From: Cyclobacteriaceae bacterium
Lineage (GTDB): Bacteria; Bacteroidota; Bacteroidia; Cytophagales; Cyclobacteriaceae
DNA: 64,000 bases
Assembly: GCA_028278225.1 (NCBI GenBank)
Contig: JANQEU010000104.1
Coordinates: 124,001-188,000, forward strand
Reading direction: 5' to 3'
The number at the start of each line of letters is the position of its first letter. The stretch's first letter is position 1. A program made the translations under genes and the position numbers. The notes under the pieces were generated by a model. That model had not been told where the DNA came from. It saw nothing but the letters and a program-made list of their open reading frames with translations, and made no database searches. Shown here one piece after another: positions 46,332 to 55,922 of this stretch.

Positions 46332-46865
46332 CTATAAATCGTCATAGTTCTTCTTGTTAACTTCACTTGCTCCGTTGTCTTTCAGGATCTTGCTTATTTC
46401 CTCTTCCTTGATATCGTTTTTCGACAGGTCTATGGCCATCACATGCTTATCATCGGTGATCCGGATATCAAACAGCTTGGGTTTACCCCAGGGTTTCAGA
46501 TCACTGATCACAAAGAAAGTGCCTACCATTCCGAAAGATGCCAGCAACACCGTAAACTCAAATGTGACCGGAATGAAAGAAGGGAATGCGATAAAGTTTT
46601 TACCACCTATGATCATGGGCCAGTCGAACCCCATCATCCCGACCTGCATGATCAATGCGAGACTGGTGCCAAGTAGTCCAAACAGAAAAGCTGCTATAGA
46701 TAACCGTGAACGCCTGTAGCCCAGGGCATCTTCAATGCCATGCACGGGAAACGGACTGTACACCTCATGAATTTTTACGCCTTTCTCACGAACATTTCTG
46801 ATGCCTTCCAACAGCACATCCTCGTCCTCGTAAATCCCTACCAAAAAGTCTGAACCCTTTGCCAT
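46332..46865 (-). CDS. actD: Alternative complex III membrane subunit ActD (DUF3341)
   Basis: 177 residues, two membrane helices in the middle (LSIAAFLFGLLGTSLALIMQVG and FIPVTFEFTVLLASFGMVGTFF). The N-terminal soluble domain has FLVGIYEDEDVLLEGIRNV and IHEVYSPFPVHGIE, and the C-terminal has DIRITDDKHVMAIDL, as in DUF3341/ActD. It has no cofactor ligand. Its ATG shares one base with the actC stop (TAATG). Confidence 0.95.
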   Translation of the reverse strand: MAKGSDFLVGIYEDEDVLLEGIRNVREKGVKIHEVYSPFPVHGIEDALGYRRSRLSIAAFLFGLLGTSLALIMQVGMMGFDWPMIIGGKNFIAFPSFIPVTFEFTVLLASFGMVGTFFVISDLKPWGKPKLFDIRITDDKHVMAIDLSKNDIKEEEISKILKDNGASEVNKKNYDDL

Positions 46866-48232
46866 TACTTTGATATTTTTTCACTTGTCGCTTTTACAAT
46901 ACTTTTAACTTCCGCCATGTTTATGACCGGGAAATACTTCGCAAACAGGAAGAACGCCGTGAAGAAGAACCCGAATGAAAACAGGTAGACACCCACATCA
47001 TAGATCGTAGGATAGAACATCGACCAGCTTGACGGAAGATAATCCCTGTGGAGAGAGGTGACGATAATCACAAACCGCTCAAACCACATACCGATGTTCA
47101 CAACTATTGAAAGTATGAATGTGGCCGCCAGGTTTGTTCTGATCTTCTTGAACCAGAACAGCTGCGGAGAAATCACGTTGCAGGTCATCATAGATGCGTA
47201 CGCCCACCAGTAAGGACCGGACACGCGATTTAAGAACGCGTACTGCTCGGCCTCTACACCGGAATACCATGCTATGAATAACTCTGTAATGTAAGCAATA
47301 CCTACTATGGAACCCGTAATGATGATGATGATGTTCATCATCTCAATATGCTGAATTGTAATGTAGTCTTCAAGTTTGTAAACCTTCCTCGTCACCAGCA
47401 GCAAAGTCAAGACCATAGCAAATCCGGAAAAGATTGCGCCCGCAACGAAGTACGGCGGAAATATGGTTGTATGCCATCCCGGAATGACCGAGGTAGCAAA
47501 GTCCATCGACACGATGGTATGGACCGACAGCACCAGCGGCGTAGCCAAACCGGCCAGTACCAGTGCAACCGTCTCGTACCTGCTCCACGCTTTGGCGGCA
47601 CCATTCCAGCCAAAACTCAAACCACCGTAGATCATTTTGGAAACGGTGTTTTTCGCCCTGTCTCGAATTGTGGCAAAATCAGGGATCAGCCCGATATACC
47701 AGAATACCAGTGACACCGAAAAGTAGGTGGAAATGGCGAATACATCCCAGAGCAACGGTGAATTGAAGTTGACCCACAGGGACCCGTAAGTATTAGGTAA
47801 GGGAAGTGCCCAAAAGAAGCCTAACCATAGCCTTCCCATATGCAGGCCCGGGAACATTGCGGCACAGATCACAGCGAAAATTGTCATCGCCTCCGCAGCA
47901 CGGTTAATCGACATCCTCCATCTTTGCCTGAATAAAAGCAAGATTGCCGAGATGAGCGTTCCTGCATGACCAATACCAACCCACCAAACGAAGTTTGTGA
48001 TATCCCAGGCCCATCCCACAGTCTTATTCAATCCCCAGATCCCTATTCCTTCCCACAACAACATCAAAACGCAATAGGCACCTATAGCCAGTGCGCCTAA
48101 AGAAACTGCCATTGCCAGTAACCATGATTTCGAAGGTTTCTCCTCCACCCGCGAACATATGTCTTCCGATACATCGTGAAGCGTCTTCCCCCCGGTGATT
48201 AATGGCTCTCTAATAACGGATTCTGATGTCAT
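46865..48232 (-). CDS. actC: Alternative complex III NrfD-type subunit ActC
   Basis: 455-residue polytopic protein of the NrfD/PsrC family, about ten helices. Family phrases include [52 protein letters not shown] and a C-terminal [14 protein letters not shown]. It is expected to carry the quinol site and to form proton channels in the complex. Lies between actB and actD, 10 bases after actB. Confidence 0.96.
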   Translation of the reverse strand: MTSESVIREPLITGGKTLHDVSEDICSRVEEKPSKSWLLAMAVSLGALAIGAYCVLMLLWEGIGIWGLNKTVGWAWDITNFVWWVGIGHAGTLISAILLLFRQRWRMSINRAAEAMTIFAVICAAMFPGLHMGRLWLGFFWALPLPNTYGSLWVNFNSPLLWDVFAISTYFSVSLVFWYIGLIPDFATIRDRAKNTVSKMIYGGLSFGWNGAAKAWSRYETVALVLAGLATPLVLSVHTIVSMDFATSVIPGWHTTIFPPYFVAGAIFSGFAMVLTLLLVTRKVYKLEDYITIQHIEMMNIIIIITGSIVGIAYITELFIAWYSGVEAEQYAFLNRVSGPYWWAYASMMTCNVISPQLFWFKKIRTNLAATFILSIVVNIGMWFERFVIIVTSLHRDYLPSSWSMFYPTIYDVGVYLFSFGFFFTAFFLFAKYFPVINMAEVKSIVKATSEKISK

Positions 48233-48242
48233 AAGCTATATA

Positions 48243-51200
48243 TTAAGCATTTGCCTCCTCGGCATCCTTATTTCTTACTTTAGTTAAGTACCATACGTTG
48301 GGCATAACCCTGATTTCCTCCAGAACGTGATACGCCCTGTCTTCATTGGCTTCCACGCCCTTGTCCTTCACTTTCAGTTTCAGCATTTTGCTGATCCTGC
48401 TTTCAGGATCTTTCATATCACCAAATACAAGTGCTTCAGACGGACAGGAGGCGGCACAGGCTGATATTATTTCACCATCTTCAGGCCTTCTTCCATCTTT
48501 TTTGGCTTCCAGCTTACCGGCCTGAATACGCTGAACACAGAAAGAGCACTTTTCCATCACTCCCCGGCTCCTGACCGTAACGTCCGGATTGAGTACCATC
48601 TTGCCAAGATCATTATTCATGGAGAGGTTGTTTCCGAATTGAGTATTGTCGTGATATTTAAACCAGTTGAACCGGCGCACTTTGTAGGGACAGTTGTTGG
48701 CGCAATATCTTGTTCCAATGCACCTGTTATATGCCATTTGATTGAGTCCTTCGGTGCTGTGCGTTGTGGCAGCTACAGGGCATACCGTCTCGCAAGGTGC
48801 ATTATTGCACTGCTGACACATCATTGGCTGGAATGTAACCTCGGGGTTTTCGGCAGCTCTCTCCATACCGCTTAGATCATTCTCACCGGCATCACTGCTA
48901 TAGTACCTGTCGATTCTCATCCAGGCCATGTCACGGCGATTGATGACCTCTTGCTTACCTACTACGGGGATGTTGTTCTCCGTTTGACATGAAATCGTGC
49001 AGGTGCCGCAACCGGTACATGAGTTGAGGTCGACGATCAATCCCCAATGGTGATTGGAATATTCGTGACCCTTCCACAGTGATATGGCATATGGTTTTTT
49101 TATTCCCTCGGATGTATGGATCTTCGGAAAGTTCCGCCCTGACTGAGAGTCCTTTTTATATGCTTCCAGGGTGGTCTCCTGGATCACCGTTTCTCTACCC
49201 ATATGCGTATGGTGTGTCTGCATCTGGGCGATCTTATAAGAGCCCGAGGCAGGTTCAACGGACACTCCAATTACTGAATAAGATCTCGCTCCGTTAGATT
49301 GCTGTGTAAAAGGATAAGCATTGATTCCCACCCTATCCGCCACTTTGCCGGCCTTGGTCCTGCCATATCCCAGCGCCAGGCCCACAGTTCCATACTTCTG
49401 ACCCGGCTGTGGAATAACCGGAAGCGAAAAGGTTGACCCTCCAACGGTCAAATTCGCCATCTGAGTCTTCATGGTCGTGCTCAACTCGTCGAAAGACATC
49501 CCCCACTCATCTGCCTGCTTCGGTGAAACCGTCAGATAGTTGTCCCAGCAGGCTTTTGTAATGGGATCAGGCATCTCCTGTAACCATGGATTATTTGCCT
49601 GAATACCCTCCGCTACACTATTATTTAAATAAAGTACCAGCTCAAGGTCCGACCCGTTGTCTGAATAATTTGAGGAAATCGCCGATGCGGCATCATAAAT
49701 ACCACTTATGTCAATATCCTGGTTGTTATAAGTCTCGGATGGTAATTCAAAAACCCCATCATGCAGGCATTTGTCCCAAAACGCGTCGAAATTGTAGAAT
49801 GAGCCACCTGCCATTGAGTAAAGATCCATTTCCCAATTGGCTTTTATAAAGTCAAGGTATGGAGTCTCATCCTCCGCCCAGGTCAGGAAAGAATCCTGTG
49901 CCTGACGGGTGTTGAAAATATTGGAAATAGTAGGTTGAGAAAGACTGAACTTGCCTTTTGCAGGCTCAAAATCATTCCACGACTCCAGGTAATGATGATC
50001 GGGTGCAATATGCTGTACAGCATCCGCAGTTTCGTCTATTCTGTCGGAGGTAGTCAGCGTGAATTTCACGTTCGACAATCCGGCTTTGATGTCGGAACCC
50101 AGCGGATGATCATAAACAGGATTGCAGTTGTAGAAGATTACCCCGGAAGCGCTCCCATTTTTAAGGTCATTTACAAAAGAAATGAACTCACCATCATTTC
50201 CCTTTCTGATATTTTGATGATTGTTGATGTCTATGGTCGTGCCGAAAGCTCCGAGTAAACCGTTGATCGCATTGACGATCAGCTGGACATTCTCGTCATT
50301 CGAACCTGAAACCACCAATCCCGCTTCCCTGCTGTTCCAAAGATCGTTGGCTGCTTTGATCAAGGTAGCGTTGTCGGATACTGAACCGGCATTGAGCCTG
50401 GCGGATCCCGCTTTCTCCGCAATCAGGTTGTAGAGGTTTACGACGTAAAGTCCCTCCTGGGATGGTTTAATGGGTGTTCTGTAGTCTGCGTTTGCTCCGG
50501 TCAAGGAAAGAATGCTTTCAAAAGTGTAAAGCCGTGACATTTCTTTCTTATTGTCACCAAGTTTCCTGGTCGCGGCAAACTGCCGGTTGTTTAAGACTTT
50601 GTCTCCCCATGATCCCAGAAAATCAGCTCCGAACGATACAATGGTCTTCGCCTTTGAAAAGTCATAGGAAGGTAATGCCCTTTTTCCCAACGACTTATCG
50701 TTTGCGGAGAGCGATCCTTCCACAGAGTACTGGTCATAAGATACCTGCGTCACACCGGGATATTTGGTGATGAGCTGATCAATGGCCTTTTGAGTAGAAG
50801 GGCTGGAAACGGAGTTTGAAACGAGGTAGATCTTACCGCCTGAAGAAAGTGCGGCTTTGACCTTTTCGTCAAGGTCATTCCATGTGGTTTCCTGTCCTGC
50901 GGAAATTGGTCCCGTTACCCTTTGCTTGTCATAGAGAGAGAGGACGGATGCTTCAATCTGCGGGCTTGTGCCCCCGCCTGTCAGTGACGACAGCGCATTG
51001 CCTTCAACTTTAATTGGTCTGCCTTCCCGGGTTTTCACAACCACACTGGCCACGTCGCTTCCGTTCACATAAGTCGAAGCATAGTAATTGGGAATTGAAG
51101 GATCAACGGACGTAGGCTTACTGACATACGGGATCGCCTTTCTTACCGGCGCCTCACAGGCCGCCAGAGATACTGCCGCCACACCAAATCCCATCATTTT

Positions 51201-51341
51201 CAGGAAATCTCTTCTTGATGGTTCCCCGTCACCATCATTTATTGGTAAATGTTCGGGAAATTCTTTCTTAGCGTATTCCTTAAACTCAGCGGAACCCTTT
51301 AATTCCTCAAGCCCCTTCCAATATTTCTTTGATTCTTTCAT
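48243..51341 (-). CDS. actB: Alternative complex III iron-sulfur/molybdopterin-like subunit ActB
   Basis: 1,032 residues. The N-terminus holds a twin-arginine motif (SRRDFLKMMGF, Arg43-Arg44) with a Cys62 lipobox (SLAAC). The first about 700 residues are a molybdopterin-oxidoreductase-like domain that in ACIII binds no cofactor. The C-terminal third is ferredoxin-like, with CTGCGTCTISCQTENN, CQQCNNAPCETVCP, CIGTRYCANNCPYKVRR and CSFCVQRIQAGK plus SACAASCP. These hold the 4Fe-4S and 3Fe-4S clusters that carry electrons to ActA. The start is the ATG at 51341, 18 bases after actA. Confidence 0.96.
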   Translation of the reverse strand: MKESKKYWKGLEELKGSAEFKEYAKKEFPEHLPINDGDGEPSRRDFLKMMGFGVAAVSLAACEAPVRKAIPYVSKPTSVDPSIPNYYASTYVNGSDVASVVVKTREGRPIKVEGNALSSLTGGGTSPQIEASVLSLYDKQRVTGPISAGQETTWNDLDEKVKAALSSGGKIYLVSNSVSSPSTQKAIDQLITKYPGVTQVSYDQYSVEGSLSANDKSLGKRALPSYDFSKAKTIVSFGADFLGSWGDKVLNNRQFAATRKLGDNKKEMSRLYTFESILSLTGANADYRTPIKPSQEGLYVVNLYNLIAEKAGSARLNAGSVSDNATLIKAANDLWNSREAGLVVSGSNDENVQLIVNAINGLLGAFGTTIDINNHQNIRKGNDGEFISFVNDLKNGSASGVIFYNCNPVYDHPLGSDIKAGLSNVKFTLTTSDRIDETADAVQHIAPDHHYLESWNDFEPAKGKFSLSQPTISNIFNTRQAQDSFLTWAEDETPYLDFIKANWEMDLYSMAGGSFYNFDAFWDKCLHDGVFELPSETYNNQDIDISGIYDAASAISSNYSDNGSDLELVLYLNNSVAEGIQANNPWLQEMPDPITKACWDNYLTVSPKQADEWGMSFDELSTTMKTQMANLTVGGSTFSLPVIPQPGQKYGTVGLALGYGRTKAGKVADRVGINAYPFTQQSNGARSYSVIGVSVEPASGSYKIAQMQTHHTHMGRETVIQETTLEAYKKDSQSGRNFPKIHTSEGIKKPYAISLWKGHEYSNHHWGLIVDLNSCTGCGTCTISCQTENNIPVVGKQEVINRRDMAWMRIDRYYSSDAGENDLSGMERAAENPEVTFQPMMCQQCNNAPCETVCPVAATTHSTEGLNQMAYNRCIGTRYCANNCPYKVRRFNWFKYHDNTQFGNNLSMNNDLGKMVLNPDVTVRSRGVMEKCSFCVQRIQAGKLEAKKDGRRPEDGEIISACAASCPSEALVFGDMKDPESRISKMLKLKVKDKGVEANEDRAYHVLEEIRVMPNVWYLTKVRNKDAEEANA

Positions 51342-51359
51342 AGGTTAGTACGCTTCAGA

Positions 51360-52661
51360 TTAATAGTGACATTTTGAGCATTCCAGCCCTCCAACATCCT
51401 TCACCTTCATTGGCTCCTTACTATTCCTGGCGTGTAGCTCTACAAGTTTATTATAGTAATCGTTTCCTTTGGTATTGACATCCGTATCACGGTGGCAGTT
51501 GATGCACCAACCCATTGTCAGGTCTGCATATTGATACACAACCTCCATTTCTTCAACAGGACCATGGCATGTCTGGCACTCCACACCTCCTACTTCCACA
51601 TGTTGTGCGTGATTGAAGTATGACAGATCCGGCAGATTGTGAACCCTTACCCATTCTATCGGTTTAGTGTTTGTACCGTATTCCCCTGTCTCCGGGTTGT
51701 AATCAATGGCGTCATATATCTTTTGTATTTCCGGGGAAATTCCGTCTTTCCCGGCCAGGTTTTTTATACCGGAATGGCAGTTCATACAAATGTTGGCTGA
51801 AGGAATATTTGCTGATTTTGCTTTACGAACCCCCGTATGACAATAGTTGCAGTCAATCTGGTACTCCCCTGCATGCAATGCATGGGAATAAGCAATCGGC
51901 TGCGTTGGTTGATATCCCTGCTGGATGCCGATCGTGAAAGCACCGTCAATCAGGGTTTTCAATACAACGGCCGTGAATATGAAAATTACGATCCCAACGA
52001 CCGCATCACTTCTGAAAAATCTGCCAAGGTCTATTCTCTGCCTGACAACCTCAAGCTCGCTCTCATCCAGATCCTTTTTCTCCTTCAGGTATCTCGTCAG
52101 CACTGAAACAATCAGGCCAAGGACAATGAGTATAAGGACCAGAATGATGACGAGTACCACAAGTATCGTGGTCACATACCCGCTGGTAAGCTGTGAAGTC
52201 CCGGCATCCGCAACACCTTCTTCTCCGGTGGTAGCAACCTCCGCCTCGGGAGCTTTGTTAGACTCAACCTCTATATAAGCCAGTAAACCCTCGACCTCCT
52301 CATCCGTGAATGGATAAGCCGGCATTGCCGTCCGGTTGTATTCCTCGTAAAGACTTACCGCATAGTCATCCCCACTTTCAATTACCTGTTGGGAATTTCG
52401 GATCCATCTGATCAAATAATCTCTTTCGAGCCTGTCCTGAATATTTTCAAGTGGCGGACCAATTAACCGGGTCCTGATTGCATGGCATTGCGTACAATTG
52501 GCTTTGAATAATTTTTCGCCGGCGGCAACGACTTCCGGATCAAATTGAGATACTGCCGTTGTATCCTCCTGAGCTAATGCTGGAGACGAAATGAAGAAGG
52601 CAAAGACAAAAGAATAGAGAAGGCCGGTGGTCTTTAGGTTAGAAAGATCTATTTTCAACAT
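51360..52661 (-). CDS. actA: Alternative complex III multiheme cytochrome c subunit ActA with fused cytochrome c domain
   Basis: 433 residues. A signal peptide is followed by a monoheme cytochrome c-like domain with CTQCH at 56-60 and a MPAYPF distal region. After a helix at about 160-187 and a second hydrophobic region (about 220-238) come the five-heme ActA part: CNYCH 271-275, CMNCH 292-296, CQTCH 362-366, CINCH 386-390 and CSKCH 428-432. Six CxxCH motifs in total. It is periplasmic and takes electrons from ActB. The last heme motif is one residue from the C-terminus. First gene of the long act-cox operon. Confidence 0.95.
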   Translation of the reverse strand: MLKIDLSNLKTTGLLYSFVFAFFISSPALAQEDTTAVSQFDPEVVAAGEKLFKANCTQCHAIRTRLIGPPLENIQDRLERDYLIRWIRNSQQVIESGDDYAVSLYEEYNRTAMPAYPFTDEEVEGLLAYIEVESNKAPEAEVATTGEEGVADAGTSQLTSGYVTTILVVLVIILVLILIVLGLIVSVLTRYLKEKKDLDESELEVVRQRIDLGRFFRSDAVVGIVIFIFTAVVLKTLIDGAFTIGIQQGYQPTQPIAYSHALHAGEYQIDCNYCHTGVRKAKSANIPSANICMNCHSGIKNLAGKDGISPEIQKIYDAIDYNPETGEYGTNTKPIEWVRVHNLPDLSYFNHAQHVEVGGVECQTCHGPVEEMEVVYQYADLTMGWCINCHRDTDVNTKGNDYYNKLVELHARNSKEPMKVKDVGGLECSKCHY

Positions 52662-52684
52662 TCAATAATTTGCTATTCAGTCAA

Positions 52685-52722
52685 GCGGCTACAAAACTAA
52701 TATGGGCCTGTTGTTTTTCAAA
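52685..52722 (-). promoter_or_regulatory. Promoter of the act-cox operon
   Basis: On the minus strand TTTG (52722-52719) is followed after exactly 19 bases by TAGTTTTG (52699-52692), a full match to the Bacteroidetes consensus TTTG-N19-TAnnTTTG. The expected start site near 52685 leaves a leader of about 24 bases before the actA ATG at 52661. Confidence 0.75.
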
Positions 52723-52829
52723 CTCCAAAATGAAAGTAATGATAGTCGATTCACTACATGACGGTTACCTTTGATTCAATCACTTGAAAATCAAGTTTTT
52801 AAGTGGTAAAAAAAGGTTTCAAAACCACC

Positions 52830-52852
52830 TTATTTAGAATGAGTCTAAATAA
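52830..52852. promoter_or_regulatory. Perfect 9-bp inverted repeat upstream of actA (Fur-like?)
   Basis: TTATTTAGA (52830-52838) and TCTAAATAA (52844-52852) are perfect complements around an ATGAG spacer. The half-site TTTAGA/TCTAAA resembles iron-regulator (Fur) sites reported for Bacteroidetes, as I recall. It lies about 170 bases before actA and 58 bases past the end of the ggt gene, so it could instead be part of a 3' end structure. Next to it, on the minus strand, GGTTTTGAAACC is followed by seven T and may be a weak terminator of ggt. Confidence 0.4.
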
Positions 52853-52909
52853 AATTTTTTAATTTTCGGGTCGGATTTTTTTGTTTCCAAATGGACCGTT
52901 ATGCACCTC

Positions 52910-54550
52910 CTACCCCGGGCCTGCCGAGCTGCCCTGCCAGTCCGGATCTGCCGCTCCGATCCACTCACCGTTTTCCGCATTAAATTCGATGGCATGGATC
53001 CTTCCGAACCTGCCGACCGCTGTATTTTCCTTAACACCGAATCCACGATTTTCCAGGTCTTCTTTTATTTCTGGTTTCCACCCCCACCCCTCATGCATCT
53101 CCAGGTCGATCGTATCCCGCACCGGATGGACCCTGGGAGAAGCCAGCGCATCCGCCAGGCTCAGATCATGGTCAATCTTTCTGCTCAGCACCGAAACGAT
53201 CGCCGTTATAATTCTTGCCCCGCCGGCGCAGCCGATCACCAGGTACGGACTGCCATCTTTCGTGACAATGATGGGAGATATGTGTGAAGCAGCGCGCTCA
53301 CCGGGACCAATATTACCCAGGTAAGGTCCCATGGTATTGGCATAAACAAATCCCAGGCCGGGCGCCGCAACTTTCGAACCGAAGATCGGGCCAAGGGACT
53401 GTGTTAATGCAACCACCAAACCATCTTTGTCTGCAGCGCTCAGATGTGTAGTATGGGCAAAGGTTTTGGTCCAGGAATCCGGTAGATGGGATGAAGCCTG
53501 ATCCAAAGTATTGTCGCTGACATCTATTCCGGATGCCAGTTCTGCGGCATATTCCTTTGAAAGCAGTGTATCGGCCGATCCGTCATTGAATTGCCTGCCC
53601 CTGTCACGATACGCAAGCTCGATGGCCTGGTAAACGGCGCTCGCCCAGTCCGCCCCTTTGTATCCGGACACAGGCAAATTCTCAAGGATATGCATGATCT
53701 CAATGGTGATGGCTCCAAACGACGGCAGCCATAAACCATTCAGCTCATGACCCCTGTAACTGCCTGAAACGATCCTTGCCGTCTTCGCTTCATAGCTTGC
53801 CAGCGCTTCCATAGTCAGGTATCCGCCATTCCTCTCCATATCTTCCGCCATCTTCCTGGCGATCTCTCCTTTGTAAAATTCATCCCTGCCTCCGGTGGCT
53901 ATGGCTTTCAGGGTATTTGCAAGGTCCTGGTTCCGGTAGATATCTCCGGATTGATAAGGCATACTGTCATTTTTGAAGTAATAGGTTTTGCTGCTTTCAT
54001 ATTTCGCCATCAGGTCCTTCGCTATCATATACATGCGTTCCTGGCCCAGCAGGATTTCGAAACCATCCTCGGCATACTCGATGGCCGGAGCCATTACCGT
54101 TTCCAGCGGAAGCGTTCCATTTTCATCCAGCAACCTCGTGAGGCCGGCAACCACACCGGGAATACCGATAGTCGGGTAGCCATCAGTTGCCTCGGGATCG
54201 GCTTCCGGATCGTAATTGAGTGGCGCCTGGGTGGTGGCGTCAATGCCAAACAAAGTGCCATCGGGCTTTCTGAGTATGATCTGCTGCCGGCCACCGATTC
54301 CGCTCATACTGGGTTCCACGACTGATAAGGCAAATGCGGTAGCAACGGCCGCATCCGCTGCATTACCTCCTTTTTCCAGCATAAGGACCCCCGCACGGGT
54401 GGCAAGAGGGTGGGCAGAGGCAATCATACCTTCCGCGGAAATCGCCGTTTTATTTGTAAAGCGGTCTTCCCCTCCTTCAGCCCTTTCGCCTTCAGGTGAG
54501 GGATAAGTACACGATGCTATCAGCAGTAATATGAAGATGTAACGTCTCAT
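52910..54550 (-). CDS. ggt: Gamma-glutamyltransferase, lipoprotein form
   Basis: About 546 residues from the ATG at 54550 (MRRYIFILLLIASC), which provides a lipobox; the longer frame (54574) would hide it. Typical GGT: GMIASAHPLATRAGVLMLEKGGNAADAAVATAFAL, GIPGVVAG, then the self-cleavage site AHTTHLSAADKDG with Thr in TTH as N-terminal nucleophile, and GARIITAIVSV. The enzyme cleaves glutathione gamma-glutamyl bonds; the lipoprotein anchor suggests periplasmic or surface action to recover cysteine from glutathione. Some bases before the ATG lies a TATCTTTG box. Stand-alone gene. Confidence 0.94.
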   Translation of the reverse strand: MRRYIFILLLIASCTYPSPEGERAEGGEDRFTNKTAISAEGMIASAHPLATRAGVLMLEKGGNAADAAVATAFALSVVEPSMSGIGGRQQIILRKPDGTLFGIDATTQAPLNYDPEADPEATDGYPTIGIPGVVAGLTRLLDENGTLPLETVMAPAIEYAEDGFEILLGQERMYMIAKDLMAKYESSKTYYFKNDSMPYQSGDIYRNQDLANTLKAIATGGRDEFYKGEIARKMAEDMERNGGYLTMEALASYEAKTARIVSGSYRGHELNGLWLPSFGAITIEIMHILENLPVSGYKGADWASAVYQAIELAYRDRGRQFNDGSADTLLSKEYAAELASGIDVSDNTLDQASSHLPDSWTKTFAHTTHLSAADKDGLVVALTQSLGPIFGSKVAAPGLGFVYANTMGPYLGNIGPGERAASHISPIIVTKDGSPYLVIGCAGGARIITAIVSVLSRKIDHDLSLADALASPRVHPVRDTIDLEMHEGWGWKPEIKEDLENRGFGVKENTAVGRFGRIHAIEFNAENGEWIGAADPDWQGSSAGPG

Positions 54551-54854
54551 TGGTATTGATTTTTGATCCACCAAAGATAGAGCAGCCTGGTAACAATAGG
54601 ATCTGACCGGAACGGGGACTTACGTTTCCGTTACAGTCCTGCCGGATAGATGCGGTGATATCATTAAACCTGATCGCGAGATCCTTCACTGTGTTAAGGA
54701 TAGCGGTTGGTTTTGGCTTTTTGAACTGGTTCGGTCAGTGACCCCAGTTTCAGCGAGGGAGGCCTCCCTTTGGGGATGCCGTTGGAGCATAGTGTATTGT
54801 AAATAAAGTAGTTTGGTAGGGTCTGCGAAGGCAATAGAAAACGCAACCGGTACT
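54551..54854. other. Intergenic region with nested palindrome
   Basis: 304 bases between the ggt start and the next minus-strand gene's end. No open frame or RNA gene is recognised. It holds the ggt -7 box and a perfect 14-base palindrome AGGGAGGCCTCCCT at 54756-54769, flanked by CCCC and GGGG, which could make a longer hairpin. It may be the 3' terminus of the downstream-lying gene's transcript. Confidence 0.5.
54572..54579 (-). promoter_or_regulatory. Candidate ggt promoter -7 box
   Basis: On the minus strand TATCTTTG (54579-54572) matches TAnnTTTG and would start transcription about 16 bases before the ATG at 54550. This favours that start over 54574, which lies upstream of the expected transcript start. 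No TTTG at the right distance. Confidence 0.35.
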
Positions 54855-55619
54855 CTAACTTTCAAATAGTCTGGAAAGAATTACTTCAATGTCGGTTTCT
54901 TTTCTCAGGCTTTTTTCAAGTTCCCGTGTATTATTGAGATATAATAATTCTTCCAGTCGAATAAGTAATGCCTGCATCTGTTTGAGGTGGCTGATCCGGT
55001 TTCTAAAGTCACATTGCTTTAGATTTCTAAGTTTCCACTCATATTCATCATAAGCAAGCATTCCTGGTTCATAGATATTCTTTTTTCTTATGGTAACCTT
55101 TTGTACACCTTTTGCTGATCCATAATAATGGTGGATCGTATCGATCTTGATGAAAAGATTTTCCACTCTTTTTTTCCGGTAGTACGTTTCATTCCAGTGG
55201 TTGTGATACTCTCCCCTCAACCTGTCATTCTCCTTTTCGATATCAAGGTAGATCTCCAGTGATAACCTGGCCGTTTCAAATAATGATCTGATCTCTCTCA
55301 GGTGATTCCGGGCTTTTAGATAGGTGTTCCCGATGGTTTCAGTTTCATAGTTCCCAACTTTCCGGATTCGATCATTCAACAGGTTAATGGCATCTATATG
55401 ATTCTTTATGCTGCTTTCTACCCCTGCTAATGACCCTAACTCATACGGAATTTGTTCTCTGATAGCCAAAACCGAGTCCAGGTAGGTATTGGCAGCATTT
55501 GTCAATGCTTTCATTTTTTCCCTGGTACCGTGGGTACTATCGGAAACGCACGTAAAAGCCATCAGGCCATTGAAACCAGCGGCAAATAAGATCACATAAA
55601 GATGAAGTTTTAACATCAT
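54855..55619 (-). CDS. Exported helical protein of unknown function
   Basis: About 254 residues from the ATG at 55619 (or 55616); an in-frame ATG at 55634 is also possible. A signal sequence (LKLHLYVILFAAGFNGLMAF) leads to a charged, almost wholly alpha-helical protein with many Glu, Arg, Lys and Leu: AANTYLDSVLAIREQI, SSIKNHIDAINLLNDRI, HLREIRSLFETARLSLEIYL, HLKQMQALLIRLEELLYL. No domain is recognised. The helices could form a coiled-coil bundle. It stands alone on the minus strand. Confidence 0.65.
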   Translation of the reverse strand: MMLKLHLYVILFAAGFNGLMAFTCVSDSTHGTREKMKALTNAANTYLDSVLAIREQIPYELGSLAGVESSIKNHIDAINLLNDRIRKVGNYETETIGNTYLKARNHLREIRSLFETARLSLEIYLDIEKENDRLRGEYHNHWNETYYRKKRVENLFIKIDTIHHYYGSAKGVQKVTIRKKNIYEPGMLAYDEYEWKLRNLKQCDFRNRISHLKQMQALLIRLEELLYLNNTRELEKSLRKETDIEVILSRLFES

Positions 55620-55922
55620 GACATAAGAAAACACTGCTTTCAGTTAAACAACAGCCAGATTTTCCGGTACCCATAGTCATGGGTAATTGATATGAGATTA
55701 TTTCCACCGGTCATCTATTATAATAACGGTTGATGATCCCGGAATTTCACCTCCTTTCTGCCCGGATAACATCAAATATCACTCCACAATTAAAAGTTCT
55801 TTCCAAAACGGTCCAAATAATTAGGTAGTGATGTTTATCAATTGTACAAATGCCTGAATTTTCAGGATCTCATTTCGAATTGGCGTTGTCATTCCTCCCT
55901 ATTGAAAATGAACAAGAGTTTC
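55620..55922. other. Intergenic region, nothing recognised
   Basis: About 300 AT-rich bases between two minus-strand genes. I see a short hairpin (GGTACCCATAGTCATGGGTA at about 55659-55678) but no open frame, RNA gene or consensus promoter. Confidence 0.4.

Noticed and set aside
52901-54506. Overlapping plus-strand frames across ggt
   Set aside because: The gamma-glutamyltransferase signature with its TTH nucleophile is on the minus strand; the others have no recognisable motifs.
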